From Arctopsyche grandis (Eukaryota; Arthropoda; Insecta; Trichoptera; Hydropsychidae), in contig NC_135362.1 of assembly GCF_051622035.1 (NCBI RefSeq), positions 22,653,001 to 22,717,000 of the forward strand: a stretch of DNA of 64,000 nucleotides. The letters run 5' to 3'. The notes under the pieces are model-generated. The model was not told the origin of the DNA. It was given only the letters and a program-made list of their open reading frames with translations, and made no database searches. Position 1 is the stretch's first letter. Each line of letters starts with the position of its first letter. Of the stretch, positions 11,766-23,663 are shown piece by piece. Both the position numbers and the translations under genes were made by a program.

Positions 11766-14700
11766 CATGATTTAAAATAAAGTTACAATATGAATAGTAA
11801 TAATTAATTGGATTCGGAACTGAAATAGAAATCGGGAATCGGTTATGCCAATTAAATTATGCAATAAAAGATAATAATAAAATTTAATATCGAAGTCGAA
11901 ATCGGAATTGGAGTCAAATAATATGAAAAGTACATACATTTTGCATCGCGTGACGTAAGCAAAAATGTATGTTTAATTTACAAAACCCAATACCCACAAT
12001 TATGTATAAACAAACCCCGGTCATTGAAACCTCTTGTATATCATAATTGGAATGAATAAAATACCTGTATATGTATGTATAATTTTGAATTAAAAGAAGA
12101 TTTAACGAAAGTCAAGTCGAACTATTTTTTGATTTTTTTTGATTTTTAAATGCTTTTTATTATTACGAAATTATGTTCACAATACTATTTAAGAACTATT
12201 TAAATACTAACTGTCGTATGTATGTATGTCAGGATAACCATTTATGTAATACATATATAATTATTTGAAATTGATGCCTCATTTTTAGTTTTACTATTTT
12301 TTACTCATTCTCAAACTAACGACTCCGCCCCTATTCAAAAGGTAATTTCAATATTACATTGTATCATGAGCTACATTTTTTATTACAATAATTTGGTTAT
12401 CGTTGTTTTGACCGCGTAATTATGCGTTTGAGTTTAAAATCGCAAACTGTTAGTTTTATTAGATATACGGAAGATACAGTTCACGATTCTTCTGCTTTGC
12501 GGTTTTATTCTGACAGAATGAGAACGGCCGTTATCATTAAAGAGAATTATTCTTTTCCTTTGATTTTGCAGCATTGAGATTGCTCCACCTCCCGCCTCTC
12601 TCTTCACACCTTGCTAACAGTAAAATCCTATTTTTAAGCCATCACATATTTCTTGCAAATTTTTTCACGTTAATTATTTAAGCAAATCAGTCCACAGATT
12701 TAGACCAGTGAGTTGTTTCACCTTAAAAAAATATAATTATGATCTAAGCACATTCATGTCGTCATTGTGGTTCAATTATATTATACAATGAGATGTATTC
12801 AATATTGACTTTTGATTTGGATCATATGCCAACCGTTCTCTTAGCCAATATGTCTAACAAAAAAAATGTCACTTGTTCCTTCTGTAGCTCGAGGCGATAT
12901 CACTATATGTATGACATTATACAAGTAGATATATGCATAGGTACATATCCAGTGAATACGATTGCGAAAATGACTGGTGTGTGTGTGTGTGTTTAACTTT
13001 GCATTTTGCACTCGACCAATGACCCAAACAAACTTGTTTATGAAACTCATTATATCGATTGTTCCAACTGAAAAGAATGTTAGCCGACGTCAACTTTAAG
13101 AGTTTTTAATACAAATTGCTTTCAAATTTTATTTACGTATGTAATATCTAATTATTGACAAGGTCTTCTTGTCCTAAAAACGCATTCGTCTATTCTATTG
13201 GACTCACGCTAATTAACTATATACATACATATATTGAAAATCAACATTACAATTCACATCTTGATCAATATGTACATATGTGCATAATCTCTTTTTTATT
13301 TTTGAATATTTAAATATTGACATAATATCCATATTCATAGTCAAAACTATAAGTAACAGTCGAAATCGTTTCATACGAACGCGTCTATAGCGAGATCTCG
13401 GTTTTTACGAAGAAAGATAATAGTTAAAATCAATATTTCAATAACACTAATTAATTGTAGATACTGATTTTAACAGGAAATATTTTCGCCTCCTTGAGTC
13501 TTGTAATAATTAAAATTGACTGTAAATATTTTTTTGAGGAAATACATATGTAGGTAGTAATAGCAAAACACTACGTTTCAACTTCACAAACAATCGTAAT
13601 TTTCATGAATAATATCTTCATTTAAATAAATATTAAATTATCATACCAAAATATATGAATATGATGATGCAAATATTACCATTAAAATCATAAAAAAATA
13701 GCGAATTATAAAAAGTACGTTCGAGTTTATAATAAAAACAGTTCCGTTAAACGTGTAATAAATTGTTAATTTATATGAAATTTTGCGTTAATGTATGAAT
13801 TTGCTTTTGACTGTAAAATGCTTATGAATCCGGTTATGAAAATTCCACAGACATTTTTATTTTATACATTTTCTTTTATGTTGCGAATAAATAATTGATC
13901 GAGGATAATCGAGAGTCGTTGAACAAGATTTCCACAGTGCATACGTGCCAATATTCACGTTCATCGAAACTGGATGACTAGTCTGATCATTCTGGTATTT
14001 TTGTAAAACAATTTAACAGGAAATTCCTATGTTGTTCTCCTTAAGCGATCTATTTTCAAAAGCTTCGGCTTTTTCTTTTTATCAGTCTCTTAATCCAGCG
14101 TGGAACTTTCAGCCCTGACGTCCACGTCCAATTCGATTCCTTTCAATGGATTTTGGACACATTGTTTCTAAACGTGTAAAGAATATTCTCGTACACGTTA
14201 TTATTATTCAGAGTGTCTCAGACGAGTTAAATCTTACACTTTCCTGAGTTGGAATTTTCATGTACCACTGGCTTGATACGCTCTTTACATACATATGATC
14301 AAACATGTAGAACACATTCTCGTGAATGAATATGTATGATATGCGAAAAATGCAAATACTAAATCACATATTCGATACAATATGTTTGATTTTATTTAAA
14401 ATTCATCGCGTCGGCGTGTCCTTAACCTACCACTGGCCCTGGAACCTCTTGGCCACGTCCACATTGCATTCTTGTAATGCAATACACGTCTGCAAATAAC
14501 TGCATTTTCATTTTATCAAAGGCGAAGTGTCGCCTTTCAGCTGAACGACAGAAATCGGACACATTTAGACACTATTGACATATTTTATTCATATGTGAAT
14601 ACTCATTACAAAACTGGAATATATAATATATGTATTACGTACATTCGAATCGATGGTATTTGCGATTTGTATGTATGTATATTCAAACGAAAAATATTTT

Positions 14701-16189
14701 AGCATAATATAACGTCTAGACTTGGAGATTATGCTAATATACATTCATAATTTTTATGACCATACATACAACTCGATATTTTATCGAAATGTCTAAAAAT
14801 TATTAAAATTTAAAAACGTTCGGTGGAAAAATCAATAAAAAAATCGTTTATTATTATTTGTCAATAAATTATTATTACTTGAATATTTTTTTTATGATTT
14901 ACCATTCTTAAAAATTTGCACATACAATGCAGATCCAATTATATTCAAATAAATGTAAAAATATTCACTACCCAGTACATACATACATACGTGTAGAAAT
15001 GAACCTTAGGAGATAAATCTTTGATGTATGAAAAGTTTTTTTAGTAAAAAAAACTACCAAAGTTTGGGAAATGGCCATGAATGCTACCGTTACTTTATAC
15101 GCGTACATTTGAATAACAATTAAGGTGGAGATCGTCTTAACTAAAATAATTTAGTCAAATCTACATATAATAATTGAAGAAATTGTGTTCCGAAATCTGT
15201 ATCCGAAATAGCATCTGTTTACGGTCATTGAAATAAAACCATTTTTTAGGTTAATTAGTATCGGTGATTTGTATCGATTAAGATCTAAAATAAAACGCGA
15301 TAAAATTTATGCAAGTTTGTACGCACTCGTGCGTTTGTTGCAACGAATAATTATTGCCGGAATTTTCCTCAACATTTCTATTACCTACATATATTATATA
15401 CAAAGTCGTTTTTGTTGATTGTAAAAAGACTTTCACTTGACGGTGAATGTACGGACGTGACAACGCCCTCACGGAGATTTTCACTCCCTATGTATGGATT
15501 ATCAATCATTGTCAAATTGTGGATCGAGAAACCAGTCGCTTTGCTCAAAACCACTTTTCTTTTGAGAAGAAATTTCGATTACAACTTCGCCGTTGGTGCG
15601 CGATCCGTTCTGTAAGCTAAATATCATCGACTTAAAGTTCACCATATGTATGCACCGTCGATTCGCCTGGTCTTATAAAATTTTACACTAAATAGAGCTA
15701 TTTATATATGTACAACTTTTACAGCCTTTGAAAGATATTTGAAATGCAAATTTGTAAGCTAGATATTTCGGTTCATACTTTACATAGAAAATGCCTCATA
15801 ACTTTGTATGTGATGTCATGTGCTCAACTTCCTGGCGTGACAATATTGTGACCGTGATTTGTTGTCAATTATGTATTGATTTTATGCCATGGAGAGTTTC
15901 TAAATCAAAAAGTTATTTTCCTTTTGATGGGATAGTCTCTGCTCCAATTTTCCGAAGTCATTGACAGTCACGACCTCTTCACTTTCTAATGCAATGGAAC
16001 GCGTTGGTCACCTCGTACTCGAGCATTCCATAAAAAGAATTGACAACGTTCATTGTCGAGGACTGTAATTTTTAAATCGACCTTGAAGTCGAACCAAATC
16101 TGGAAGACAATATACTCGTCCCTAGCACGATATAATTTTCCGGTTTCATACAATAATTAGCTTTTAGTAATACAGAATTATTTATTGTA
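11766..16189. other. Non-coding stretch with a few GC-richer islands
   Basis: No coding exon could be supported. A (TG)n tract lies at 12980-12992. Slightly GC-richer islands occur near 14390-14560 (containing GGCGAAGTGTCGCC), 15410-15620 and 15830-16110. They have no conserved reading frame and could be regulatory sequence or old repeats. The rest is AT-rich with TACATACA microsatellites. Confidence 0.45.
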
Positions 16190-16197
16190 TGTCTATC

Positions 16198-16875
16198 CAG
16201 TGGTGTAGTCGGGCCAGGTCGTCGACCTGGTACTTCTTTTTGAGCCAGGTCGCCGCCCTGGCACTTTGATTGATATAAGCATTGTTTTTCGAGTACAATT
16301 AAAACATATTTTGACTAAAATTTCATAAAAAATTTTGTATTCCAAATATTGTGAGCAGACTCTCGTTCTAACACTCGATGACCACATCGAATAGTAATCT
16401 GAGCACATTCAAAACTTAAAAGACGTTTAATGAACTTTATTGGATTTTTTATCTAAAAGCAACGAAAACTTCGAAAGAAAACATTCTTTGAACTATTGAC
16501 CATACGCATTTGAGGATAGATAAAATGAGGGAAAGCTTAATTGAATTGTCATCTCTAAATTCACATGTTAAAATTAGTTTTTTGACATACGTATGTATAC
16601 ATATGTAAATGGTTTTAGCATTGCTAAAAGCAAATGTTGCTGTTGACACACAAACACGGGTTTTGCAAAATCAAAGATGTTGAATAGGGAAGTTTTTATA
16701 AAATATATCATAATTTCAACAAGTAAGAATATTTGTTAATTATTATTTGATTTTTTTTATAAATATTTCAACTACCAATATTAGGATACAACTTTTTTTT
16801 AGTAAGGAAAAAAGCGGGGGGGTTATAAAAATTAAACACCGACCTGGTTCTTTTTTATTTAGCACTACACCACTG
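16198..16875. mobile_element. hAT-type MITE with 8-bp target duplication
   Basis: The ends are CAGTGGTGTAGT at the left and ACTACACCACTG at the right, typical hAT-type CAGTGGTG termini. Both sides are flanked by TGTCTATC (16190-16197 and 16876-16883), an 8-bp duplication. Subterminal ACCTGG/CCAGGT words recur at both ends (for example CCAGGTCGTCGACCTGG, 16214-16230). The 678-bp body codes for nothing recognisable, so the copy is non-autonomous. Confidence 0.9.
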
Positions 16876-16883
16876 TGTCTATC

Positions 16884-18552
16884 GCATGTAGTTTCTAAGG
16901 ATGTACTGTGGAAAAATGACATGACCAGTTAACAATTATTTTATTAGAGGATTGCTACATTTGGACTCAATTTACCACTTGTTTATTCAGAAGCTTGAAT
17001 CCAAATACAATAACTATGTTTTATCTTAACGATAATTTTCATATAAAAGTAGTTTCTATCACAACTATTTAAAAAATACGTAATAAACAAGAGAAAGGAG
17101 GAATAAAAATTAAAAAAAAAAAACAAAGGAAAAGAGCAAACGATAGTTTCTTTATTAGTTTGAAATATCTACGTTCTACGTTGAAATATCTATGTTTAAT
17201 TAATATATAATGCAATTTGATTTACTTCTTAATGATAGTAATCATACATTCTACCTAACATGCTACATATTGCAAGATAGACCGTTTCCTATCAAATTTT
17301 ACTCATTTTACTGATCCACATAATTGTTGAGACGATTCATGCAATAATGGAATCAATACAAAATAATGTTAGTCACTCAGTCATTGTCATTTCCTAGCTA
17401 CTTTTCTATATCCATCAAATCCTTCCAAAATCACAATTCAAAAGACAAATTTTTAACTCAAACTATAGGTATGTATTATATATGTATGTATGTGTGCGGA
17501 TGTATAAAAAAAGGGGACGCTTAGCGCTAGTTAAGATGTTTTTTTCTAATGAAATTGAATTAATTTATTGGATTAGAATATTTCAACCTGTCAATCACTA
17601 AAATGACAAACCAGACATGTGCTCAAGTAAGACGAACCGTTATATTATATACGTGTCAAGAAGATTACATCTCCATATACATATGTATGTAACATTTTAT
17701 TTACGTGGCCGGATCAGAACTGGTGCGGCAATCACTGAACTTCTTAAGCAGGCATTATAATTTGTGTCAAATAAATCATCCACGTGCTATTTGCCAATTA
17801 TCCAGGTCAGTTCAAAATCGGATCTACCGTCTACACAGGATGTCTAAACATGTTATAACGTAAACATGTTATAATGTGTAATTATTCGAGTAAATACACA
17901 CATTCACTATGTTTTTCTCAGAATTGGTAAAACGCGATATGTTACGTTTAAATTCAAACGGAAACTTATTGTATGAAATGTGGCATTTTATGCGTGGGAT
18001 ATCAGGAGAGCCTCAGATTGTTCTTGGCCTGAAAATAAACGACCTTAACTACTCGAAATTCTTACCATCGATTTTATTTTCACATGACCTCTCTGTAAAA
18101 TTACAATAAAATTAAAACAATTAACATTGTGACTTGAAAATTATAAATGAAAATATTTTGGGATGAGTGACCTTCATAATAGCACAATCATTTTTGTAAA
18201 TCGTCTCACCGTTGAAAATTTAACATTTTGTCGTAAAAATTGATTTTATGATATGAATCGATGTGATTATTATTGTAATTTTATTCCGCCACAAGAGGAT
18301 ATTTTACAGTAATTTTTGTTGAAGAATATTGAATAATTCAAGTTTATTTAATATGTTGTTACTTGAGATCTTCCTTGGTCGTATATTTCAAGGTTTTTTT
18401 TTACAATTATAAATTTCCTCATATACTTTTCTTGCATTTATTTATATATAAACTATATATCTATACGTATACCTATATGTATGTATATGTATAAACTTGC
18501 ATACAGTGTAATTATGGCATATGCAAAAAAAATCCAGTTTTTTTTGTTTCAG
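16884..18552. other. Non-coding AT-rich stretch
   Basis: No gene or structured element recognised. The last 30 bases before 18553 form a strong polypyrimidine tract and acceptor (TTTTTTTTGTTTCAG). Confidence 0.5.
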
Positions 18553-18598
18553 GTGCAAAAAGTTGGCCGATAAACTTACGCTCTTGACTCATTTCAAG
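18553..18598 (+). other. Candidate small internal (leader) exon
   Basis: A 46-base segment is bounded by a long polypyrimidine tract ending TTTCAG and by CAAG|GTGAGT, both near-consensus. It contains no ATG, so as part of a transcript upstream of the coding exon at 27199 it would be 5' untranslated sequence. That coding exon starts with ATG directly after an acceptor (TTTCCAG|ATG), so at least one upstream leader exon must exist. This segment and 6235-6675 are the best same-strand candidates. Confidence 0.4.
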
Positions 18599-19026
18599 GT
18601 GAGTTAATGTATTAAAACATCTCTGTATTTAGGGTATGCAATCTGTTACTGTTACATTAACCTCGCGTTCACGACATACGATTTTTATAACCAGCTTATG
18701 AAAGTACATTAGCATTTTCGACGAATAAAAAATAGTGATAAAAAATGTTATGCTTTCTTTCAATTATAGTTTTTTGTTTGTATAAACGTCGCTTTGGGGT
18801 ATATACATATGTATGTATCTGTAAAATTGGACACACTTTTACCGTAGGTGCATATATGTAATATGAAATGGGAAGATTATCAGATTCTTGAATGTATGTA
18901 TGTCACAGTCAATTTAAGAAAAGCTTTTAAATTAATTGAAAATTTGAATAAATTGAAATTTTAAAATTTCTAAATATCCCAAATATGGGTCTACGTGACG
19001 AGAAAGAATGTTAAATGACAGAAAAC

Positions 19027-19112
19027 GCAAATATCGGAAGGCAAAGATCGAAAATCGAAACATCTTAAATCGAAAGATCAAAAAAAAAAATGGTGCATGG
19101 TAAACGGTACAT
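19027..19112. repeat. Copy of a short repeat shared with 28228-28320
   Basis: The block containing AATATCGGAAGGCAAAGATC and CGAAAATCGAAA, then an A-run and TGCATGGTAAACG, occurs here and at 28235-28312 with few differences. The latter copy has inverted ends; this one seems to have lost them. Confidence 0.7.
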
Positions 19113-19292
19113 ACTCACTTAATTTGCGCGAGCAGGATACAACAGGAACAAGAGGAACATGCTTTTCTTCCCGTATTCTGCGCGCGCACATTAATACGTA
19201 TGTGTATGTATACTCTGAAGAAACTTTTGATCCTTAAGAATCCATGATTTATGCCCTATTTTAATATATTTCTATATACTGATATATATAGA

Positions 19293-19600
19293 TATGTATG
19301 TAGCTCAGTGGTTAGCGTATAATGCTAACAACTGAGGGTTCACGGATTTGAGTCCTGGCCCACCTCGCCGTGACTCCAGGTCGATTGTTTCCTATCAAGG
19401 GTTTGCCAATTTATATGATTTAATTTTTGGTTCTTACCAAATTTTCCACCTACCTTAAATTGAATTTAAAAAAATTACATAAAATTTATATAAAGTTGGC
19501 CATAGCTGTCGTAATGTCTTGGGGCAATCCCTTAATTACACAATGGTACAAATAATTTTTAAAAATTAAATTAAATTGAAATATTGTTTACTTGCCTATT
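19293..19600 (+). mobile_element. tRNA-derived SINE (copy 1)
   Basis: The head contains an almost perfect polymerase III A box (TAGCTCAGTGGTTAGCG, 19301-19317) and a B box (GGATTTGAGTCC, 19344-19355) about 30 bases downstream, the tRNA spacing. It is followed by a body with GTGACTCCAGGTCGATTG and TTTCCTATCAAGGGTTTGCC, which recurs on the other strand at 31620-31670. The 3' part is AT-rich. No coding capacity; mobilised by a partner LINE. Confidence 0.75.
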
Positions 19601-20977
19601 TCCAATAGGTAATTGGTGAATTTTATTCGGTTGTACCAATATCTTTTTTTTTTAAATTGGAGATTAATTTCCTATTGCTTTAAATGCAAATATCTGATGG
19701 ACTGAACTATGTAAGTTCAGTAAAGTTCGAAGGCATACAAATTTCACAATAAATAAGTTATTTTCAAACCTAACTCAAGTACATACATAAATGCAGATTT
19801 TTCAGCAAGGACGTTATTTAAGGGAGGGGGGAGGAGGATTATTTGCTTCCTCCCTCAGATCTGGCTAGGTCATGAATTTCGATGAAACACTATGAATCTT
19901 TATCAAATCAATAATTCCTTAGTAAAAACTTAGACCAACAGAAACTGCCACAAGTTTAAGCATGTCGATCAGAAGTTTTTTCCAAAAAAATGGTCTTATA
20001 AAAGACAACCCCCCCCCCCTAGAAATGACGTCCTTGATTCTCGGACAAAATCATTTTCAACATTTAATTCACTCTATCTGCGATAAAAATAAGCATATAC
20101 AAACATTTTCTTATACATATGTACATATTTGCGCAATTGGTGGCCTAGACTGGTTCGTAGTGGGTTGAATTTGGTGATTTAGCTTACTAAAATTAATTTT
20201 TCTTAGTCTTTTTACTGCAATTTCATACTGGAAAAGGGTAGTAAGCGTGATTTCATTAGTTGACAAACATGCAAGAATTGCGCATTCAATCGATTGAAAC
20301 ATTACATTTATCGTACAGATATAGTTTGCACGTTATCCAAGTATTTATATCCAAGCGAATTAGTCCACAAAATACAACCCGAGTAAATGCACTTTCAAGG
20401 TGATCGCGTCAGATGCATCCAGAGTGCAGTGAACTTCCTGCAGGGAAGTTTATGTGCATCGTATCTATCTCACTCACCTTCAAAAGGCATTCGACCTATC
20501 ATTAGCGTAAAAATACATATCATATTGTGAAAATAAATGTAGTACATATGTACATTAAATGCCATGCTCGTTGTTCCTTTACCCATTCCCCATGAATTAT
20601 GGTTTGAATTTCTAGTACACATTTAGTCATTTTTTTATATTATATTGTGTTATGTTTGTGTACAATTGTGTATTATGCGAGGCAATGATAAATTGCGGAT
20701 CAAAGTTTACATGAGCGGATCGCGTGCTAAAAACGGAAATGGTGCACAACGTTCATGTCCGTGTACATTTTGCACTCGATTGTGAAATAACCAGGTTTAA
20801 ATTGTTTACCCATCAATGCTATTTTTTATTTTTTATTATTGTATCTGCACGCGATTATCAACGTAAGTGCATGTTTTCAAATACGAGTTGAAGTTTTAAC
20901 TTTTTACTTTTTTTTTTTTACTTTTTTTACAACTGACCAAGGACAAAAGCGTTATTATTTCTGTATAAACTTGATAA
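19601..20977. other. Non-coding stretch
   Basis: No gene recognised. Two purine-rich G/C runs occur (GGGAGGGGGGAGGAGG near 19820 and a run of C near 20010). A 7-bp-arm hairpin AACTTCC-CTGCAG-GGAAGTT lies near 20429-20450. Open frames lack motifs. Confidence 0.5.
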
Positions 20978-21326
20978 TCTATATATATAAAATTAAATGT
21001 CTGTTTGTTTGTCTGTCTGTCTCGTATAAGCTCCTAAACCATTCAACCGATTACGATGGAACTTTCAGGATTTGTTGTGTGCATGTCCGGGAAGCTTACT
21101 GTGAAAAAAAACCGGGAAAAAACCTCTTAATAATAATATTCGTAATTAAGATTTTACCGACGCAAAAGTTTGAAGCACCATTGTGTAGTCAAGAAAATGT
21201 GTTTGTTGGTAACCACGTTACCAATTGGTTTATGACGACACGGCGTTGAAGAGATGTTCTAAACATCACTTGAAACGGGAATGGGAATTGCATGCTGGCA
21301 TTTCAACGTATGTCGAGTTCAGCTAG
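20978..21326 (+). mobile_element. Helitron-like non-autonomous element
   Basis: It starts TCTATATATATAAAATTAAA after an A, continues with GTCTGTTTGTTTGTCTGTCT and ends CAGCTAG before a T. TC...CTAG ends without a target duplication, at an A/T site, fit Helitrons. The internal CATTCAACCGATTACGATGG and GGGAATTGCATGCTGG words are of a type widely dispersed in insect genomes. No Rep/helicase coding region; about 350 bp. Confidence 0.5.
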
Positions 21327-21544
21327 TGCTTAATATACATCATATCATGTCCCTAAAAAATAAATAAGAAGGTATATTGATTTGGTGGGAGGAATAATAC
21401 ATAGCTGTATAAAACATCATATGTAATGTATGTATGTACATACATATGTTGGTATGTGAAAAAAAACAAAATTATTTTTTTTCGCAGTGTGACAGCCACT
21501 AGGCACATTAACTACCAATTTCAAGTACACATATGAATATATAT

Positions 21545-21865
21545 GAGATCGATGGTTAGCATATATTGCTTTCAATTGTGTGGTCACGGGTTCAATCCCT
21601 GGCTGTGTTGCTGGACAAACTTTGGATATGTGACTCCAAGGCCCATAGTTTGCCTTTAATAAATCTGATTTCATTGAAACAGTTCCGACAAATTGGCAAC
21701 CCTGTTTCGAATTCACTGGTTTATAAAAAAAATGAAAATGTATTTCGTAGATGATGCTCTGTAAAATTACTTATCTTAATAAATATTTGTTTATCGATGT
21801 TTGTAATTAGCCAGGAAGGCGCATTGGGTTATTGGGTTATTGCGCATCTGTTAGGCCTTCCTGCT
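21545..21865 (+). mobile_element. tRNA-derived SINE (copy 2) with stem-loop tail
   Basis: A degenerate A box (GATCGATGGTTAGCAT) and a clear B box (GGGTTCAATCCC, 21588-21599) mark the tRNA-like head. The body has GTGACTCCAAGG and AACAGTTCCGACAAATTGGC, matching copies 1 and 3. The 3' end is a stem-loop: CCAGGAAGGC, loop beginning GCATTGGGTTATTGG, then GCCTTCCTG (21811-21863). Open frames on both strands here are inside the SINE and are not genes. Confidence 0.75.
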
Positions 21866-22767
21866 ATATATGTATGTGCATATTTATGTATAATATAATA
21901 TAAAAATTTATGACCCAATACCCTTTACACTTTTGCAATAGAATTTGACCCGAAATGGGCGTGTCCTTCAATTCGAACAAACGGTGACCTTAAGATCAGC
22001 GTGAAAAGCTTAGTCGTCATCACCTCATTATTTTGACAAAGATGGGCGTTGCGAGAAATAAGACAAATCATAGATATGTTCTATACAATGAAAGGCAGGT
22101 AAAAAATAAGGACACACTAGTTAAGAGATAATACAGCAATGCCAATCGCCATCACATCTCATCAGCATTATTACTGTTGATTTTTATTTACAATATATTA
22201 CAAATGAACAGATCACTCATACAAGAAAGACACCTTCGACTGTTAAATATTAACCTTTTGCATTCCGACACCTCATTGTCGAATGTGATAAGTCACGAAT
22301 TCATTGGCAAACACCTATATAGGAAAATTCGAGGCTGGTTCATACAATACATTGAATACGTATGGCATGCTTTTTAAAGGGGTAACTATTGAAATACTAC
22401 ACGTACTTAAATGTAATAAATAATATAATACCGTATACAAATAAAGCAAAAATTAGTCAATGAGTTAAAGACCTCGTTCATTTCGGAATTGTTGAAAAAA
22501 ACATATTTTTCATGGAAAAAAAGGAAAATGTGGTACGAATTGGCAATCGAGCACGCAATGATCTCTTTACAACAGAACTTTTTGTATTACATATTTGTAT
22601 CCACCGTGTTTTGTATTTCCTTTTTTTGTACAGTTAAAAGTTCTTGGAACCACAATGGCTCGTATACTTGACCCAAAATTATATGGAAATTGTGAAATAA
22701 AAGTAATGATTGGTGACTTTACACAATTTGTTAACATTTTTGTCTTACTTACATACATATCTATGTA
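21866..22767. other. Non-coding stretch
   Basis: No gene or repeat boundary recognised. A TTACTTACATACATATC microsatellite precedes the Tc1 element. Confidence 0.5.
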
Positions 22768-23661
22768 CACTACCGGTCTTAAGCTGAGGACCAGATCTAT
22801 AGCTAATTTTCAAATCTTCCTAAAACTTTATTGGCGTGAAATAATTTGATAATTTGGCTAGCTTGGGTTCTTCGGCATCGAAATTGGTCAATTGAAGATT
22901 GGTCAACAGTGTTTTTGTAATTCGAACTATTTGGTTCAAAAATACGAGTGTATTTTTGAACCAAATAGTAACCCCACGAAAAATTACGCTTTTATTGTGT
23001 GCTTCCATAAATCAATCAAGCATGGTGGTGGATACATAATGATAAAGGGATGCTTATTGAGAGTTAGAGTTGAAAATGTGGTCAAAATCGACGGTATTTT
23101 CATAAAATAAGGCTACCCGGAGGTTGAAAAAAAACAAGTTTTGCTGCGCGGCCTGAAGTTATGTGGTACCAGTTTTATCTTTCAGCAAGATAATAACCCA
23201 AAATACATATTAAGTATAAACTTTGTTAAGACTTAAAACAAACATAAAAATAAAAAATTGTTTTAAAAAATATGATTTGGCCACTTCAATCACGAGATCC
23301 ATTAAGTTAATCCGTTAGCTTTTATGGGACCAGTTGAACAGAAAAATCCGGAATAAATAGCTCAAAATCAATTAATAATCCTGAAAGTTCATACCTACTA
23401 ATAGAATTTTAAATTAAATTCATAGTATGCCGAAATTATATATAGCAGTCATTTCAATGGGTGGTTTTTTTGATGAAAGTTGAGTTTGATATTTTTTATT
23501 ATTTTACTGATATGATTTACGTATTTTTTAAAAATATTTTTGGTTATTTAAATAGATATATAATTTCTGAATATAACTGCGTTTATTGTTTTTAAATTAT
23601 CTCGAAATTGTATAAGTTATGCTCAAAAAACGCTTTGGCCTTAAACATATGACCGGTAGTG
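22768..23661 (+). mobile_element. Tc1/mariner-family element, decayed
   Basis: The inverted ends CACTACCGGTC (22768) and GACCGGTAGTG (ending 23661) are each flanked by TA (22766-22767, 23662-23663), the target duplication of the Tc1/mariner superfamily. The 894-bp body holds a recognisable piece of Tc1 transposase on the plus strand. An 18-bp-arm perfect hairpin interrupts it at 22927-22968. Confidence 0.85.
22980..23237 (+). pseudogene. Tc1-type transposase fragment
   Basis: The plus frame reads KSIKHGGGYIMIKGCLLRVR, then VENVVKIDGIF, a stop at 23108, and in the same frame LKLCGTSFIFQQDNNPKY. The His-Gly-Gly-Gly motif and Phe-Gln-Gln-Asp-Asn-x-Pro-Lys, which carries the second catalytic Asp of the DDE triad, are diagnostic of Tc1-like transposases. 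The N-terminal helix-turn-helix part, the first Asp and the final Glu region are not recognisable. The gene is dead. Confidence 0.8.
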
Positions 23662-23663
23662 TA

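Noticed and set aside
20380-20485. Possible minus-strand exon with donor CTTTTGAAG|GTGAGT
   Set aside because: No supporting frame, acceptor or partner exon; hairpin AACTTCC/GGAAGTT noted only.
21417-21754. Open frames on both strands (99 and 62 codons)
   Set aside because: They fall within SINE copy 2 and its microsatellite flank; translated words such as QPGIEPVT are typical of tRNA-like B boxes read as protein.
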